From Sphingobacteriales bacterium (GTDB lineage Bacteria > Bacteroidota > Bacteroidia > Chitinophagales > Chitinophagaceae): a stretch of DNA of 5,539 nt. Position 1 is the stretch's first letter, and each line of letters opens with the position of its first letter. A program made the translations under genes and the position numbers. Location: assembly GCA_024640385.1 (NCBI GenBank), contig JAHEFC010000283.1:1-5539 (forward strand), written 5' to 3'. Under the pieces are notes generated by a model, which searched no databases, was not told the DNA's origin, and was given only the letters and a program-made list of their open reading frames with translations. This document shows positions 4,993 to 5,539 of the stretch, piece after piece.

Positions 4993-5539
4993 ATGAATGG
5001 ACTTCACTACCGGGCTCTGACTTGTGAGATCATGGGAGTTGAACTCGAAATACCTGATCCGCAGCAAGTCAGATCTGTCTACGAATCCGGGGAAAGGAAT
5101 GATTTTCCCTACTGGTCCAGAATCTGGCCTTCGGCAATGGCCCTGTCTTCCCAGTTGCAGGAACAATCCGACCTGATCAGCGGAAAACATGTTCTTGAAC
5201 TTGGCGCAGGCCTGGGTCTTCCTTCGTTCATTTCCTCCAGATATGCTTCATCAGTTATTGTTTCAGACAGTGCACCTGAAGCGATACATTGGATCGGTCA
5301 GAATATCAGGAATCTCGGATTGCAGAATATGGAAACCCGTTTAATCGACTGGAAAGAAAGGCCCCTGCCCCAGGCAGATGTGATACTATTAAGCGATATA
5401 GGTTATGATGAAGAAGATTTTAAGGATATCAGGACGATGATAGATGGATATATTCACTCCGGTTCATTGATATTGATCAGCGTTCCTTTCAGGAGGATCT
5501 CAGCGAAATTTGTAGCTCTCCTTGATGAATATGTGCTGA
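4993..5539 (+). CDS. Class I SAM-dependent methyltransferase, Methyltransf_16/METTL21-like (3' end cut by window edge)
   Basis: The frame is open from an in-frame TAA at 4975 to the right edge, giving 182 complete codons from the ATG at 4993. The SAM-binding motif I is VLELGAGLGLPS from residue 67 (Gly71, Gly73 and Gly75). Asp92 in VIVSDSAPEA is the likely acidic residue that contacts the SAM ribose. LIDW at 117-120 and SDIGYDEEDF from Ser134 match the post-I and motif II region of the lysine methyltransferase-like family PF10294. FPYWSRIWPSAMALS at about 38-52 is the typical pre-motif segment of bacterial members. The protein is predicted cytosolic and probably modifies a protein or small molecule; the substrate cannot be told. 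The ATG at 5032 is an alternative start, but 4993 keeps the N-terminal strand (LHYRALTCEIMGVELEIPDP) typical of relatives. It is divergent from the CBM48-like gene. Confidence 0.88.
   Translation, partial: MNGLHYRALTCEIMGVELEIPDPQQVRSVYESGERNDFPYWSRIWPSAMALSSQLQEQSDLISGKHVLELGAGLGLPSFISSRYASSVIVSDSAPEAIHWIGQNIRNLGLQNMETRLIDWKERPLPQADVILLSDIGYDEEDFKDIRTMIDGYIHSGSLILISVPFRRISAKFVALLDEYVL

Noticed and set aside
4870..5190. Minus-strand open frame of 106 codons overlapping the methyltransferase gene
   Set aside because: It runs opposite to the conserved pre-motif and motif I region of the methyltransferase, would overlap the start of the CBM48-like gene, and has no recognisable domain.

Overview
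The window looks like chromosomal DNA from a member of the Bacteroidota, probably of the Chitinophagaceae type. The signs are a DUF4369/TlpA-type thioredoxin lipoprotein-like gene, a Bacteroidota-style S9 peptidase, a cold-shock protein with a long lysine-rich N-terminus, a stand-alone CBM48 ('isoamylase early set') protein, weak or absent Shine-Dalgarno sequences, and a TAnnTTTG-type -7 element (TAACTTTG at 3638-3645). This placement is inference from gene content; no rRNA or other marker is present.

Layout. (1) 1-1021, minus strand: a secreted thioredoxin-fold protein, cut by the left edge. (2) 1118-3538, plus strand and divergent from the first: a secreted S9 serine peptidase with an intact Ser-Asp-His triad. 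(3) 3537-3604: a long heptamer-built hairpin that begins in the peptidase stop codon. (4) 3681-3947, plus: an 88-residue protein of unknown function with its own promoter-like sequence. (5) 3949-4401, minus: a cold-shock-domain protein, tail to tail with the 88-residue gene with a single base between the stop codons. (6) 4583-4873, minus: a small CBM48-like protein whose stop codon is followed immediately by another copy of the heptamer array. (7) 4993-5539, plus: a class I SAM-dependent methyltransferase, cut by the right edge. No stretch over 300 bases lacks a gene. The genes do not form one pathway; they read as ordinary housekeeping and envelope genes arranged as single units.

The most unusual content is repeat structure. 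Inside the S9 peptidase gene (1321-1380) four 15-bp units, two forward and two inverted, form a perfect 26-bp inverted repeat with a 4-base loop, and they are translated in frame as YLQGP-YLQGK-DLGGR-DLGGG. Separately, a 7-bp unit (GGCGAGA/GGCGATA) is arrayed straight after the stop codons of two unrelated genes, once as a roughly 32-bp hairpin and once as a single arm. The two families share one architecture: short direct units followed by the same units inverted. They may be members of a class of short-unit palindromic elements that tolerates both coding and 3'-end insertion sites.
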